Positions 10,568 to 21,800 of a stretch of 64,000 nucleotides of DNA are shown piece after piece (position 1 is the first letter of the stretch; the number at the start of each line of letters is the position of its first letter). The translations under genes were made by a program, and so were the position numbers. This DNA is from Schizochytrium sp. TIO01. Taxonomy: Eukaryota > Sar > Bigyra > Thraustochytrida > Thraustochytriidae. Under the pieces are notes generated by a model. It saw nothing but the letters and a program-made list of their open reading frames with translations, had not been told where the DNA came from and searched no databases. The stretch spans positions 1,282,859-1,346,858 of the forward strand of contig SMSO01000006.1 of NCBI GenBank assembly GCA_004764695.1. Reading direction: 5' to 3'.

Positions 10568-11640
10568 ATGGGTGGCGGTGCAGAGGAAAATGGCGGCGAT
10601 GTGGTCGTAGGCGTGCTCGCGCTTCAGGGTGCTTTCAAGCAGCATGTGCAGCTATTTGAAAAGCTTGGCATCAAGGCCATGGAGATCCGTGTGCCGGAAG
10701 AGCTTGCGCAAGTCAACGCTCTTGTACTCCCTGGAGGTGAGAGTACCGCCATCGCGCTCGTGGCTCGCCGCACCGGAATGGTAAGTGCACTGAGAAATAA
10801 TACAACGCGTACTACAAGGTAAAATGTCCTACGCAACGCACTGCAACATAGCCTAGTGCATCGAAGATGGAATGGGATCTAAATGTGATTGAAAAATCTG
10901 TGAAGAACTCAGGAAAACGTATAAGACTATTGAGGATGGACAACGTGGATGACTGACATGCTTGCAACTGGTTATGTGAATGAACAGATGGAGCCCCTTC
11001 GCGAGTGGGTGGCCAGTGGCAAGCCGATTTGGGGTACATGCGCTGGCATGATCCTTCTTGCCGATAAGATCACTGGCAAGATGAAGGTACGAGAACCTGT
11101 GAGCTGAAGACCCGACTCCAATTTGTATCGCCTTGTTGATCAATATATGAAATCAACGAGGAGCGGGTGCTGTCTCTGAGAACCAGGGCCCATAGACTAA
11201 CTTATTCGCACACTTTCATGTGTGGATTCCCTTTTTTTACATGCCTGCAATATTAAACTCGACAGGAAGGCCAAGAACTTATTGGTGGCTTCCATGGCGT
11301 TGTGAGCCGTAACTTCTTTGGTTCTCAGCTCGGCAGTTTCTCTGCGGATCTAGAGAGCCCTTTGAATGACCTCGACTCCTCGGAGAAGAAGCACTACCGG
11401 GCTGTCTTTATTCGTGCCCCGGTTCTTCTTGAGTATGGTGATGATGTGAAGGTTCTGGCCACTGTTATCCCGCACAAGGATTCTCAGGAAGCTGATGCTA
11501 AGGTTGATGCTCATGAGCCTGTGGTCGTGGCCGCTGAGCAGAAAAGCATCCTTATTACATCTTTTCATCCCGAGCTGACTGAAGATGCTACCTGGCACCA
11601 ATACTTTTACCACTTTGCTAGCAAGGTCCTCAAGGCCTAA
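10568..11640 (+). CDS. pdxT: Pyridoxal 5'-phosphate synthase glutaminase subunit (PdxT/PDX2 type)
   Basis: Three exons, 10568-10780, 10988-11086 and 11266-11640, encode 228 residues, the usual length for this family. Both introns are phase 0 with GTAAGT and GTACGA donors. The protein is a class I glutamine amidotransferase that releases ammonia from glutamine for the PdxS/PDX1 partner, which builds pyridoxal phosphate (vitamin B6) in the cytosol. Visible motifs: [13 protein letters not shown] at the N-terminus, the glycine-rich LPGGEST, the nucleophile Cys89 in [10 protein letters not shown], and His205 and Glu207 in SFHPELTED completing the triad. Exon 3 also has the family [13 protein letters not shown] stretch. 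An insertion rich in Asp/Lys near residues 165-185 is longer than in bacterial enzymes. The start chosen is the first ATG after an in-frame region lacking ATG. No PDX1 gene is in the window. Confidence 0.93.
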
Positions 11641-12414
11641 GGTGTGCAAGCTTACCACCTTTGCTTTCACGGAAGGAAATCTCATTCAAGATTACTATGC
11701 GGGGCGCTCAAGTGTTACGTTTCGCAAATTATGTATGGTATGCGCATAGGCAAAATATTCTGTTTTGAACTCGCTCTTTTTCTCGATCCTACCGTTTTGC
11801 TTAAAATGAAACAATGTGCTCAACTTCACATTGTTCATCTTGTTTTCAAATCTGTAATGACGCATTCATGAAAGCTCCATAGCATTTGCTTATGAGTCTC
11901 ACCATATTTCAAGAGGCCGGAAAAGGTACTCCTTTCCAAAGTGCCATCGGTTTGCCATATTTCGCAGTATATATATGCAGTAGACAACTGTCTAGGTAAA
12001 AAGTCAAATTTGCGAATGGGAGCCTATATGGAAAACAATCCCATGACTGCCTCAGTTCAACTGTCGCTCGCTCGGTGGTTGTGCATCTATAAGGCTCATG
12101 CGGTAAAGAGCATTAAGAAAGAATTGTTTAGTATCTCGAAGTAAGAAAAATGACATGCTTAAAATATTATCTTGAAAAAGAGCTTGTAAGTAAAATATCA
12201 TTAAGAGTATTTATTACATAGTAGGCTTTTATGCTAAGCTAGAGACTACTCACAGTCAGAGTTGACCTGTTTATATCCGGTGAGGGTACAAACATTTCAT
12301 TTGCCACTTGAGCTGTTGTTGTCTTACCAGTTCACAAAAGTATTATATATATTAAATTGTACCTTGACACTAAAGTAAAGAGGTAATGGATCAGGTGTAC
12401 ACATCTTTAAGATC
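11641..12414. other. Intergenic spacer between pdxT-like and channel genes
   Basis: The spacer holds the 3' UTR of the pdxT-like gene and the leader of the channel gene. A TATATATATTA stretch at about 12343-12353, roughly 70 bases before the channel ATG, could act as a core promoter element. The 60-75 codon open frames at 11644-12144 look fortuitous. Confidence 0.5.
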
Positions 12415-15306
12415 ATGACAGAGAGGCGTAGCGAAGATACGAAAGCACCTTTGATGAACGTAGTGCCACGTCCACGAAGGACGGAGCACCATGCTAAGCT
12501 TCCACCGGCCCCGCGTGATCCTCTCGAGCGCCGCACTACATTTATGCTTCGATGGGATGTGATCCAAGATGATATTCTAAAAGCTCAACCGCCAAGCAAA
12601 TCAAGCACCATGACACCTATACCGTCCATGTCATCTTTACCATCGTTCCGGCGTGGCCGCTCTACACGAAAGAGTGTCTTCGCTCGCAACCAAGCTCCAT
12701 CAACTTTCTTTCGAAGTATACGAAGGAATTCTCTAACAGAGGATGATGAGGATCCCGCAGAAATTCTGAATTACAAACTTCAAAATGATGACGTGATGTA
12801 CGAAAACCCTCTAACCTGCATCCAGAAAGTGCTTTCACTGTTCTTTACTACTCAACAAGGATTCGTCGTTCCCTCGAGCGAGGGTCTGGTGGCATGGTCA
12901 TTTCTAATTGGCTTTGCTATGTTGTATATCTTGTTGATTGCCCCCATGCGCTTAGCCACGAATGACTTAACATCATCACCTCCAGCAATTTATGTGGTGT
13001 TGGATGTATGCACGACCTTGATATTTATTAGTGACATTATTATTCAATTCCATTTAGGAGTGGTAAATCCGCGAACTCGCGAAGAGGATATAGAGCGAAT
13101 CCGTCACCGTTATATTCATACACGAATAATTCGCGATGTCCTTGGGTGCATTCCAGTTGAGATTCTTGCGATTCTCTTTACCGGGTCACATCAAAGCGCA
13201 AAATCTTTTTTCCGATTTCTAGGTGTATTACGTCTATCGCGTGGTACACATGTTTTAAGGCTTGAAACAGTGCTTGCTGGAGAACTGTTTAACTTTAACC
13301 GTGGAGTTCGCCGTCTGATTGTCACAGTAGTTTTTGTCCCACTACTATCGCATCTGGCAGGTTGCCTTTGGCTTTTCCTTTCGAATAATAAACATAATCC
13401 GAACGAGGTTGATTCATGGTGGGAAATTGCAGAACAGAATGTGTTCAACTATGTTGGGACTTCTGTAGATAAATATATGGCATCTATTTTGTGGTCTGTG
13501 TCAACGCTTACTACAGTTGGGTTTGGAGAATTCACAGGAGCAAACAGTGAAGAATATTTTATTTCATGTCTCACCTGCGTAAGCGGTTCTGTAATAAGTG
13601 GAATTCTCATTGCTCAGACGAGTAGTATCGTCCAAGATATGAACGAAGCCAGGCATCAGATTGAACTCCGAATGCATTCGTTACGTGCGTATCTACGTTA
13701 TCGCCGTGTGCCAAAGGAGCTACAAATCCGCCTTCTCAGGTATTTTAGACATCTCTATGAACGCCGAGCACATTTCGATGAAAAATCTATTCTGGAGTCG
13801 ATGACATCGGATTTACGTCGTGCTTTAAGTCTTTATTTATTAGAAGATACCCTCCAGGACTTGGACATTTTTCGTGGCATTTCCGACACACATCTAGTTG
13901 CTCGATTGCTTGCAGTGCTCAAACCAATGTCGATTACTTCAGGTACAATTATTATTCGAAAGGGAGAACCTGTCACAGAAATGTACTTTATTGTTCGAGG
14001 AACTGTAGAAGTGTTAGCAAGTGAGCCGAATAGCAACATTTCACCCGCTGATTCAGAGATTGAAAATAATACTAGAGTCATAGCAACATTGGGTGCAGGC
14101 AACCACTTTGGAGAGTTGTCATTGGGAGGTCTCGCAGCTAAGCGGAGCTTGCATTTGGTTACCGTGAGGGCAATAACAAGCGCTGATCTCTTTTCATTGT
14201 CCCAGCAGCACCTTATTGAACTTGCCCAGAAGTTCCCAGTTTTTAAAACAAGATTGGAAAGTTTTAAGAAACACAAGGAAGCAGCATTGAAGGCATTAGA
14301 AGAAGAGTGTAATGCCACGAAGGTTGTGGATGTTGGAGATAAAGTTGACTTGAGTAGTCTACAAGCCAAGTCAAGCAGTGGGAAAAGGCAAAGTATCATT
14401 CGTTCCTCATTTGAAAAGCTTCAGTCATCTTTTAAGCATGGTTTGCCATCTTTCGAAAAAAGGCCTACCGATGACTCTCTCTCTGAAGTACCAGTACTTC
14501 GGTCTGATAAAATGAAACCTGTTTCAAACCCTACGCGAAACTCAATAGTGTATACCAATTCGAAAACCGATACACTTGCTCTTTTATCAGTGAATATGAA
14601 CCTTGCTACGCAAAGTTCTACCTCAAGTTTGCCAATTATATCTGGAGCCGCGAGTGGAGAGGAGTTTCACAGCAAGCGTACGCAACACAATTTTGATACA
14701 GAAATCGAAAATGCAACAGTGGAACCCAAATTATCTATTAGAGGTAGTGATTTCCCAGAAATGTCTTTAGGAAATGATATTGCCAAGGGTGGGGACACAT
14801 ACAAAGAACATGATACGGTACCCTGGCCAGATCCAACTCAAGATGATCTTTTAGAACAGTCTGACATTCTGTCAATGACAGAGCCAACAGAGGCATGGTC
14901 TCCGAAAACAATAATGAGTCCAGAAGCCCCTTGGAATATGCCTGTGAGTCAACTCTATAAGCCACAACTTTTAAGCAGTGTTCTGGATGCTTCGGCTACC
15001 ATAGCAACAGCTAGAACGCTCAATATTGATCAAGAGGAAATCCCGATTCCCACATCTCCAAGTCCTGTTCCCGGTTTGCATCTTGAAAACATGACTGTCT
15101 TACCTCCAAACATTTTATTTTCTGACGAGGAAAATACTTCCATATCTCGGAGCACAAGTATCTGGTCCGGAGATTCTGAAACACAACGACATGAGTTGCT
15201 GCAGGATCTATTACAAGTGGCACATGAGCAGAGTACAAAGATTTCTCATTTAAGGGAGATGTTGCTGCGTCGCCAAAAGGTAAAAAGTGTAATTAGCCTG
15301 ATTTGA
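12415..15306 (+). CDS. Cyclic-nucleotide-gated / KAT-EAG-like potassium channel
   Basis: A single exon encodes 963 residues. After a basic Ser-rich N-terminus, six membrane segments can be placed at about 158-180, 192-215, 238-256, 266-290 (S4, with FLGVLRLSRGTHVLRLE), 300-323 and 381-406. The pore loop STLTTVGFGEF (about 364-374) has GFGE where most K+ channels have GYGD. A C-linker follows (RRVPKELQIRLLRYFRHLYE), then a cyclic-nucleotide-binding domain at about 485-615 with IRKGEPVTEMYFIVRGTVEV and HFGELSLGG. The final 340 residues are Ser/Thr-rich and disordered, and end in a short coiled coil (HELLQDLLQVAHEQSTKISH). The role inferred from the family is voltage- and nucleotide-modulated cation or K+ flux at the plasma membrane or an organelle. 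S4 is relatively poor in regular Arg/Lys spacing, so voltage sensing may be weak. Confidence 0.95.
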   Translation: MTERRSEDTKAPLMNVVPRPRRTEHHAKLPPAPRDPLERRTTFMLRWDVIQDDILKAQPPSKSSTMTPIPSMSSLPSFRRGRSTRKSVFARNQAPSTFFRSIRRNSLTEDDEDPAEILNYKLQNDDVMYENPLTCIQKVLSLFFTTQQGFVVPSSEGLVAWSFLIGFAMLYILLIAPMRLATNDLTSSPPAIYVVLDVCTTLIFISDIIIQFHLGVVNPRTREEDIERIRHRYIHTRIIRDVLGCIPVEILAILFTGSHQSAKSFFRFLGVLRLSRGTHVLRLETVLAGELFNFNRGVRRLIVTVVFVPLLSHLAGCLWLFLSNNKHNPNEVDSWWEIAEQNVFNYVGTSVDKYMASILWSVSTLTTVGFGEFTGANSEEYFISCLTCVSGSVISGILIAQTSSIVQDMNEARHQIELRMHSLRAYLRYRRVPKELQIRLLRYFRHLYERRAHFDEKSILESMTSDLRRALSLYLLEDTLQDLDIFRGISDTHLVARLLAVLKPMSITSGTIIIRKGEPVTEMYFIVRGTVEVLASEPNSNISPADSEIENNTRVIATLGAGNHFGELSLGGLAAKRSLHLVTVRAITSADLFSLSQQHLIELAQKFPVFKTRLESFKKHKEAALKALEEECNATKVVDVGDKVDLSSLQAKSSSGKRQSIIRSSFEKLQSSFKHGLPSFEKRPTDDSLSEVPVLRSDKMKPVSNPTRNSIVYTNSKTDTLALLSVNMNLATQSSTSSLPIISGAASGEEFHSKRTQHNFDTEIENATVEPKLSIRGSDFPEMSLGNDIAKGGDTYKEHDTVPWPDPTQDDLLEQSDILSMTEPTEAWSPKTIMSPEAPWNMPVSQLYKPQLLSSVLDASATIATARTLNIDQEEIPIPTSPSPVPGLHLENMTVLPPNILFSDEENTSISRSTSIWSGDSETQRHELLQDLLQVAHEQSTKISHLREMLLRRQKVKSVISLI

Positions 15307-15470
15307 TAATAGTATGTTCCAATGATTCCATTCCTTGCAATGAAGCAAGGGAAAACGGATTTGATCATGTTTCCTATCATACCGTTCAGGGTTGCTTACA
15401 TTGGAAGGCAGGAAATTAATCACAAAACTCGTACAAATTAGCATTGAATTTTACTTAACATGGAGATTTA

Positions 15471-17081
15471 TCAATTGCCGCTTCCTAATTGAATTTGTTT
15501 TCGATACCAGTCTTCAATATTTGAAGCCATGTCGTCGTCAGCATCGGTGCTCGTTTTCAAAGCGCCAGGTGTTGAATATTGGTCTTTATAGTGAAAGTTG
15601 GCTTCCATATATTTACTCTTGTGTGCAGCGGTGGAAGCGGCTGGTTCTATATTATCATTTTGGGGTGTCTTGGTTTTAGTATCCAACAAGTCACCATCTT
15701 GATGGTACGCTGAATAGAAGTCTGTAGAAAAAACATCTGAAAATGCAGTGCTACTTGGAAAGTCATCGGAGCTCGTTTTCGTTTGTATGGGCTGATCCCA
15801 GAGAGATGAGGATTGTTGTTCTGTTACTGAATCCACATCTTTAAGGCTATTCTTCTCGCCGTCTATTGGTGTCGTTGGGGCAAACGGTAATGAAAATTCT
15901 GGGGCAGGAGACTTGAGGAAGCTCATGTCATGAGGTAGTAAGCCTCCATCGGATGATGAGAGAAAATCTTCGGCTCCTTGGATTGCATGACCATTTTGTA
16001 CTATCTGCCTTGCCATTTCAACAATGTCACTGTCGCTCATTTTCTTTGCGCTCTTTTTGGTCATTCTTTTGCTGCCTTTGTTGTTATTATGGAGACTGTC
16101 TGACGATTGATCCCTGGGAATTTGACTAGCTCGTTGTTTCGCATGCTTAACATTGTTTGCAGAATTCACCTCGTATGAACTCTTGATTTGCTGAATTCTT
16201 GAGTTAAAGTCTACTGGGACTGTCAAATCTGCAGCAGGATCTTGGTATTTAGAGGCGTCTGCTTGAATTGGTGGCAGCTTTGTAGGCCGCTTATGCCGAT
16301 TGGCCTCTTCATGTTCTCGTAGCTGTTGAGCGTAGCGCTGCTGACGTTCCTTGAGTCCACGATCTAGTTCACGTTTATGCTTTTCTTTCCTACGTTGCTC
16401 TTTTCTTTTCTTTTGTGTTTCCTCTGCCTGAACTGAGCGCTTCCATTCAATGAGTTGCTTAGATCGTTCTTCTCTCTCTTTATCAAATACTCGGCGTCGC
16501 CGTTCTTGTTTAAGACGCTCACCTTCTGCTTCTTGTTCCCGTAGAGCCTCCAAATCTAGCTGAATTTGTTTCCTTTGGCGAATTTTCTCTTCAAATCGTT
16601 GTCGAGCACGGGCAACAGCCTCTGACTCAGCATTGTCAGAGGCTGGCAAGGATGCAGTGCTGCCGCTGCGATGAGTTGAAGACCCGGAGTTTAAATAGCT
16701 TGAAGCAGATGCTGCACGCATTTTCTTTTGGTTGAATGTGCGATCCTGATGTTGGGACTGGTGGTCATTGTTGTTGTTATTATTATTACTATAAATGCGG
16801 CTGTGGCTACTAGCAGAACCCAGGCTATTCGAGCTCGTGCTGCGTGGTATAATTTCATGGTTTCCATTGGGAGAGACATCAGATTTTAAGCTTCGAAGCT
16901 TGCCCCCCCGCACAACTTCCCGAGCTTGTAGGCCAGCAATGACTTCTTTCGCTGATCTTGAGCGCTCTAGCCTTTTCACGAGAGCTCCTTTAGTCATTGT
17001 GCTGCTTCCGCCTGAATGTTGATCGCGTGTGGACCCACCCAGCCGTTCCACCAAAGGTTTACGCATACGATGATACTCCAT
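15471..17081 (-). CDS. Coiled-coil protein with Lys/Arg/Glu-rich core
   Basis: A single exon of 536 residues from the ATG at 17081. The frame is open slightly further upstream, but without an ATG. Residues 1-150 are basic and Ser/Asn-rich, with an Asn run (residues about 101-107) and the segment LVKRLERSRSAKEVIAGLQAREVV, a helical motif that vaguely recalls RPEL repeats but lacks the RP-EL core. Residues about 153-273 form a long charged coiled coil (FEEKIRQRKQIQLDLEAL, REERSKQLIEWKRS). The C-terminal half is Ser/Asp/Gln-rich and probably disordered. Such architecture is typical of cytoskeletal or centrosomal linker proteins, but no family is assigned. The gene is convergent with the channel gene, with only 164 bases between the stop codons. 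Confidence 0.82.
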   Translation of the reverse strand: MEYHRMRKPLVERLGGSTRDQHSGGSSTMTKGALVKRLERSRSAKEVIAGLQAREVVRGGKLRSLKSDVSPNGNHEIIPRSTSSNSLGSASSHSRIYSNNNNNNNDHQSQHQDRTFNQKKMRAASASSYLNSGSSTHRSGSTASLPASDNAESEAVARARQRFEEKIRQRKQIQLDLEALREQEAEGERLKQERRRRVFDKEREERSKQLIEWKRSVQAEETQKKRKEQRRKEKHKRELDRGLKERQQRYAQQLREHEEANRHKRPTKLPPIQADASKYQDPAADLTVPVDFNSRIQQIKSSYEVNSANNVKHAKQRASQIPRDQSSDSLHNNNKGSKRMTKKSAKKMSDSDIVEMARQIVQNGHAIQGAEDFLSSSDGGLLPHDMSFLKSPAPEFSLPFAPTTPIDGEKNSLKDVDSVTEQQSSSLWDQPIQTKTSSDDFPSSTAFSDVFSTDFYSAYHQDGDLLDTKTKTPQNDNIEPAASTAAHKSKYMEANFHYKDQYSTPGALKTSTDADDDMASNIEDWYRKQIQLGSGN

Positions 17082-18007
17082 TGCGTTCTCTTCCCTCTCC
17101 AAATTCAAGCTTGCCAATGAGCTTGCCCTCCCCAGCGATTATGCCGCGAGGTAAAGGCCTCGGCGCCTTGGCTTACGCGTGAGATGATCTGTTCTTGGGC
17201 AATGTGTCAGCCAGTTCTCCTATTTCGAGCGTTCTTAAAGCGCAGGTTTGCGATCCGTTGAGATATTGTCATTTCCATTAGTTCTACTCTAATTTTTTCA
17301 ATTTATTATTTCCACTTTATTTACATAAAGTTTCTTTTAAAAATAAAAAGAAGATTCAAGTTGTTCAAGTTGAAGAAGCCAAGTTTTTAAAATCAAGACT
17401 AACATGGAAGGATGCTCTAGAAGAACCATGGTAATTTACTGCACGCACACACATTAAGAATGAATCTAAACAGTCCCTTGACTTGGAATCAAACAAGACA
17501 AGCTACCTCTGCAATATCTGTGATTAAACCTTTATTATAGTACATTTGCATTACTCTACAGTAGTAATTAAGGATCCTGCAATCGTTCCGGGATAGTGTT
17601 CTACACAAATGGATTGCACCAAGCCTTGTCTATCATCTGAACTATTTTAGTTTTCTGAGTAGCAAAGCTCTACTTTAGACAGGTAAGGTATCGTAGCAGT
17701 GCTATGAGATCTATTTTTTTTCAAAATTGATGTATTATTGTTTTTACAAAAGTCTATCAGTAGATTTGATGCAAAGTATCATCTGTTATTTTATCTTGTT
17801 CATATCAAGTGCACTATCTAACCATGTCAACCCTTTATTTGCTCTTTACACAGACTGGGTCATCTTCTTTGTGAAGTTCTTTATTCTAATTGATGGGTTG
17901 CCTAAGGTTAACAACATGTTGGTCTTCTATTTAGCATGCGTGTTTTGTTAGCGGAATCTCGTTCAATTCAGAACTCAACGTAATACTAACGTTTCTTTGT
18001 TAATTGC
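17082..18007. other. AT-rich spacer
   Basis: Upstream flank of the coiled-coil gene and downstream flank of the next minus-strand gene. It has direct repeats of TTCAAGTTG near 17356-17375. A 74-codon hydrophobic open frame at 17727-17951 lies in AT-rich sequence and is not supported as a gene. Confidence 0.5.
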
Positions 18008-18811
18008 TCAGGCAGCTGCATCCTCGGCAAGCTCTTCTGATATCTCCTGGATTCTGGGTTCACTATCTTCTGCAGCAGCAGAGCGCTCAGCTGCGGCCTT
18101 AGCTCGCGCATGGTGACGTTTGGCAAGGACGTCGGCAAGGTTCTTGGCCCATACAAGCTCACGCTCGTCCGATGGTTCTTCGATGTCTCCCAAAGGAAGC
18201 CAATCCGCAAACTCCCGCTCAATTTCCTCAATCGAGGAATCCAAACTTTTGGCAGACACATCAACTTGGGATCGAATTTGGGGCCAGACAATAGGAAGAT
18301 ACGAGGCTCCAAGAGTTTTCGTGATCTTGGCAGCGTTGCCTTGGCTTTGTACCTTGCCTGAGACGAAGTGCGCGACTTTGTATGCCATAATCTCATCCAT
18401 TCTGCTTGATGCAGATTGGTTTTCTTGTTGACCACTGGCATTTGACCATTGAAGTGGGTCTTGCAATGCATGAGCATTGATTGAGCGCAGTACAACTCCT
18501 GCAAGCTTGAGACGCTTAGCCGCATCCATCTGAGAAACCTTGGGTTTATCTTTGTTGAAATAATCTTCGATTTCCTGGCTGTCGAGCTTCTTTAATTTTC
18601 CATCAGCTCCAATGGTTGCTCCACCACGTGGGAATTGAGCCTTCACTTGCTCCGCAGATATTTCCGGTGCTTTATTTGGTGCTGTCTGTGCTTGTGCCAT
18701 GCGCAAGCTTAGCAAGTTTCGCATGGCGCTATCGAGTTTGGGCTGCTCTTGCAACAGGTCCGAGGCCGCTTCTTGCATACGGACCTCCGCCGATTTAATT
18801 GGGGCTGCCAT
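18008..18811 (-). CDS. Ala-rich helical protein of unknown function
   Basis: A single exon encodes 267 residues. The ATG at 18811 lies in a good context (AAAATGGC). There is no signal peptide or membrane segment. The sequence is mostly helical. The N-terminus contains LDSAMRNLLSLRMAQAQ, then a Gly/Lys loop (FPRGGATIGADGKLKK), a middle helical part (DAAKRLKLAGVVLRSINAHAL and MDEIMAYKVAHFVSGKVQSQG) and an Ala/Glu-rich C-terminus (AKAAAERSAAAEDSEP). I do not recognise the family. Codon use resembles that of the neighbouring genes and the frame is much longer than chance, so it is a real gene. It is transcribed in the same direction as the coiled-coil gene. Confidence 0.82.
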   Translation of the reverse strand: MAAPIKSAEVRMQEAASDLLQEQPKLDSAMRNLLSLRMAQAQTAPNKAPEISAEQVKAQFPRGGATIGADGKLKKLDSQEIEDYFNKDKPKVSQMDAAKRLKLAGVVLRSINAHALQDPLQWSNASGQQENQSASSRMDEIMAYKVAHFVSGKVQSQGNAAKITKTLGASYLPIVWPQIRSQVDVSAKSLDSSIEEIEREFADWLPLGDIEEPSDERELVWAKNLADVLAKRHHARAKAAAERSAAAEDSEPRIQEISEELAEDAAA

Positions 18812-21800
18812 TTTGTCAGTCCTATGCAGTCGCCGTCGGCTTTTGCGGATGCCGTGCGAACTTCTACGCTTGGCGACACAGTACCTAGGGGCTAAGTTTT
18901 TGCCAGACTTGTCGCGCTAAATGCGCAAAACGTCGAGAAGGATTATTGAGAACACTACCACTTTTATCTACTAAGGGTCCTTATAACTATCTTAGGATTT
19001 AAAAATATTAAAAACAATCTCCTGTGCCACATCATGGAGAAACTCTCCAAAGCTTATCATCTCGCGTTTTATTTCTCGAAGAGGCAGGCGCACTGAGAAG
19101 TTCTCCTTGCCGTATTTATTCGGATTCAGAGTTAACACAAAGAGGTCGACGGGGTTGGGGGCAATTATTTAGCATGCATATGATGCAGACCACTTTTTCC
19201 GAAGACAGCGTCGCAAATGTTGTTCGCGTCGCCTGAATTTGGCCGTCAGAGATCACTCAGAAGTCATAGAAAATATTTTCTTCAAAATTGAGCTAATATA
19301 TTGATGTGAAGAAAGTCTTGGCATGCATGTACACATGAGTGTGCTGTAACCATTCTAAATGTTGGCTACAAATATGGAACACTCAATTCTCTCAAATCAA
19401 AACAGTTTCGGTGATTCAGCAGATGGCAGTATACGAAAGAGTATATCATACACATGCCTGGAGTTATAATGTACTGCCTGTTTGCTACGCTATATTGTTA
19501 TTGTATATAGGTGAACCAATTATGTGCATCATCATCTTCTTCAAAATGTAGAGAGCAGCAGTGAGATTTTTATAATGAACTCCACAGAAATGAATAATTA
19601 TTTAAAGAATAATCGTACCAAGAGTATGTCTGATCTTCACACCTACATTGCAATTTTGCTAGAACCATGGGTGGTACATATGGCTGCTTAAAGTAATCAA
19701 GATCTATCATTCATGAGAAACGTGTACTTTTTCGCTTGCTTCTGGATTGGAATTGAGTACATCTCTTGTACTCCGCAAGACGTACTCCGCAAAAAGAAAA
19801 TGTAAGTACTCGTTAAATGCTTTCTTTTGATGAGTACTTCTGGGCATCGTACCTTTGGTAGAATCAAAATCATCATGATATTCTTCAAACTTGCTCTGCC
19901 TTGTGCGATTCCTTTAAGCGTTGAAAACCATAACATTAAAAGCCCATTCGTATGCAGCCGACTGCAATTTCTGAAAGTGCGTTATATTCTTGGTAGGCTG
20001 CTTGAAATTTATTGAAGTACATCTAATTTAAATTGAAGCCTTGCAAGGGTTGCAACTAGGCGGACTTTTCCTGATAAGTCCAGAATATTTTCCACAGCCC
20101 CCCCCAAATAAATTTAGAATGAGCTATACCGAAACAAGATCTGCATTCAAACCGTCAATTCTCGGCACGATATTTCAGCAGTTTTAGGAAAAGGTAGCAA
20201 CTCTTGAGTTAGTACTTAAAAAAGAAAAGAAAAAAAAGGATACAGACAGCACAAGCTGGAAGGATGGTGAAAACTATTGAAAACTTCAAAAATGTGTGGT
20301 GTTGTTCTCTAAATAATGTAGTTGCAGCCTACAATTAACGCCGATGGAGAACATGTTTCTGTAATGACGGAATGTCTGACCTTTTAGAGTCTTACAGTTC
20401 ATGGATTTAATTCGCTAAGGCGCCTGCCATAGTGTGGAATATTCGAAACGATTTAATGACCAAGATCCACCCTGCAACTTTTCGATTTTGATTCTGAATT
20501 AGTACGATTACAGGATGGACAGAAATGCTTTTATGAACTGAGACGAGGCAGTGAAGTGGACAATTCGTTTTATCAACTGAAGATGGGAATCCATATGTTC
20601 TGATCGTTTTATTTCACGAAGCAATACAGACAAAATAAGCAGTCTTTTTATTTGTTTACTTTTTGAGGTGGGTCGACTAGGTAAAATCCAGCCCGACCGT
20701 TTTCACCACACTTGAGCCGATGTTTTCTATTGTTGAGAGCACTTAAAAGATCATGATAGGGGGGAGGGTCTTGTTTGCACTTTGAGGGCACTCTGGCTAT
20801 TAATTTAACTTCAATTTTAAAGATTTTTTCGTTTTTGCTTTAGGATCATTGCGTTTGTAATCGCTGATCATGCAGTCTAAAGAATGAAAACTGATTGCGC
20901 AGGTATTCTGGAGCGGAGTATTTTTCATTATTCCGAGTGCTTCCAATTTACATTATAGGTAGCCAATGACAGCATTTATATGTGCCTCATGCTAAACTTC
21001 TTCCCTTCTCTCACTAGCTATCTGGCAGTAATAGCGAAGCCTCAAGTAGGTAAAGTACCCTACCTACTTAACTAGCTACTGGGGTAGGCCACGCCAGAAG
21101 CCATTATAACATTTTGAAGTATGCTTATCAGGAAATAAAAAGACATTGGCTTTTGTCTGTGCGAGTCAAAGGATAGGCTGACCAAAATATTGGCGGCAGC
21201 ACAGAGCGGACAAGGGATCGTTTAAAGTTTCAAGTAACAGACCGAAAATGATAAAAAGTAGCAAAAATTGTAAGCAAACTATGCCGCATTTGTCCCAATG
21301 CAAGTCAAGTCCTACTGTAGTAGATAGCAACCTATTATGTACTTGAGAAGTTTTGCTATTTAGAGGAAAAACAGTCAGCCAGTAAAACGAGGACATATTC
21401 AATAGCATCGTCTTGTTGGATTACCTCCATCCGTTGGAGCGAAATAGCTCAATACTGAGGAAGTTGATTCAAATAATGATGGTTGCTAAATAGAGACGAT
21501 GGATAGTGGCAACCGTAAACTCTTCCGATTTCGGGCTGCACAGGATTCAAGAAACGGTTTGACTTCTATTAAGCGAGCAAGAGAAGACAAATACTGGAAG
21601 GTATAGGAAGCGTATTTCCTTTCATTTCAATTTGATTAAACAAACTCAAAGCTACGCAGGCAGCTCAAATGAAGTCCATAACTTAACGAAATCGCATCGT
21701 AAAAAGAGGGCGTGCCAGAAGTAAGTTCGCCATGTAGTTTATCACTGTATTATGACCAGATCCCCAACTGTCAAAATCATTTATAAGAGTTATAATATAT

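Noticed and set aside
13833-14399. 188-codon antisense frame in the channel gene
   Set aside because: It lies opposite the conserved cNMP-binding domain and is a shadow.
17000-17080. RPEL-like actin-binding motif in the coiled-coil protein
   Set aside because: The LVKRLERSRSAKEV segment has similar spacing but lacks the RP and EL residues that define the motif.
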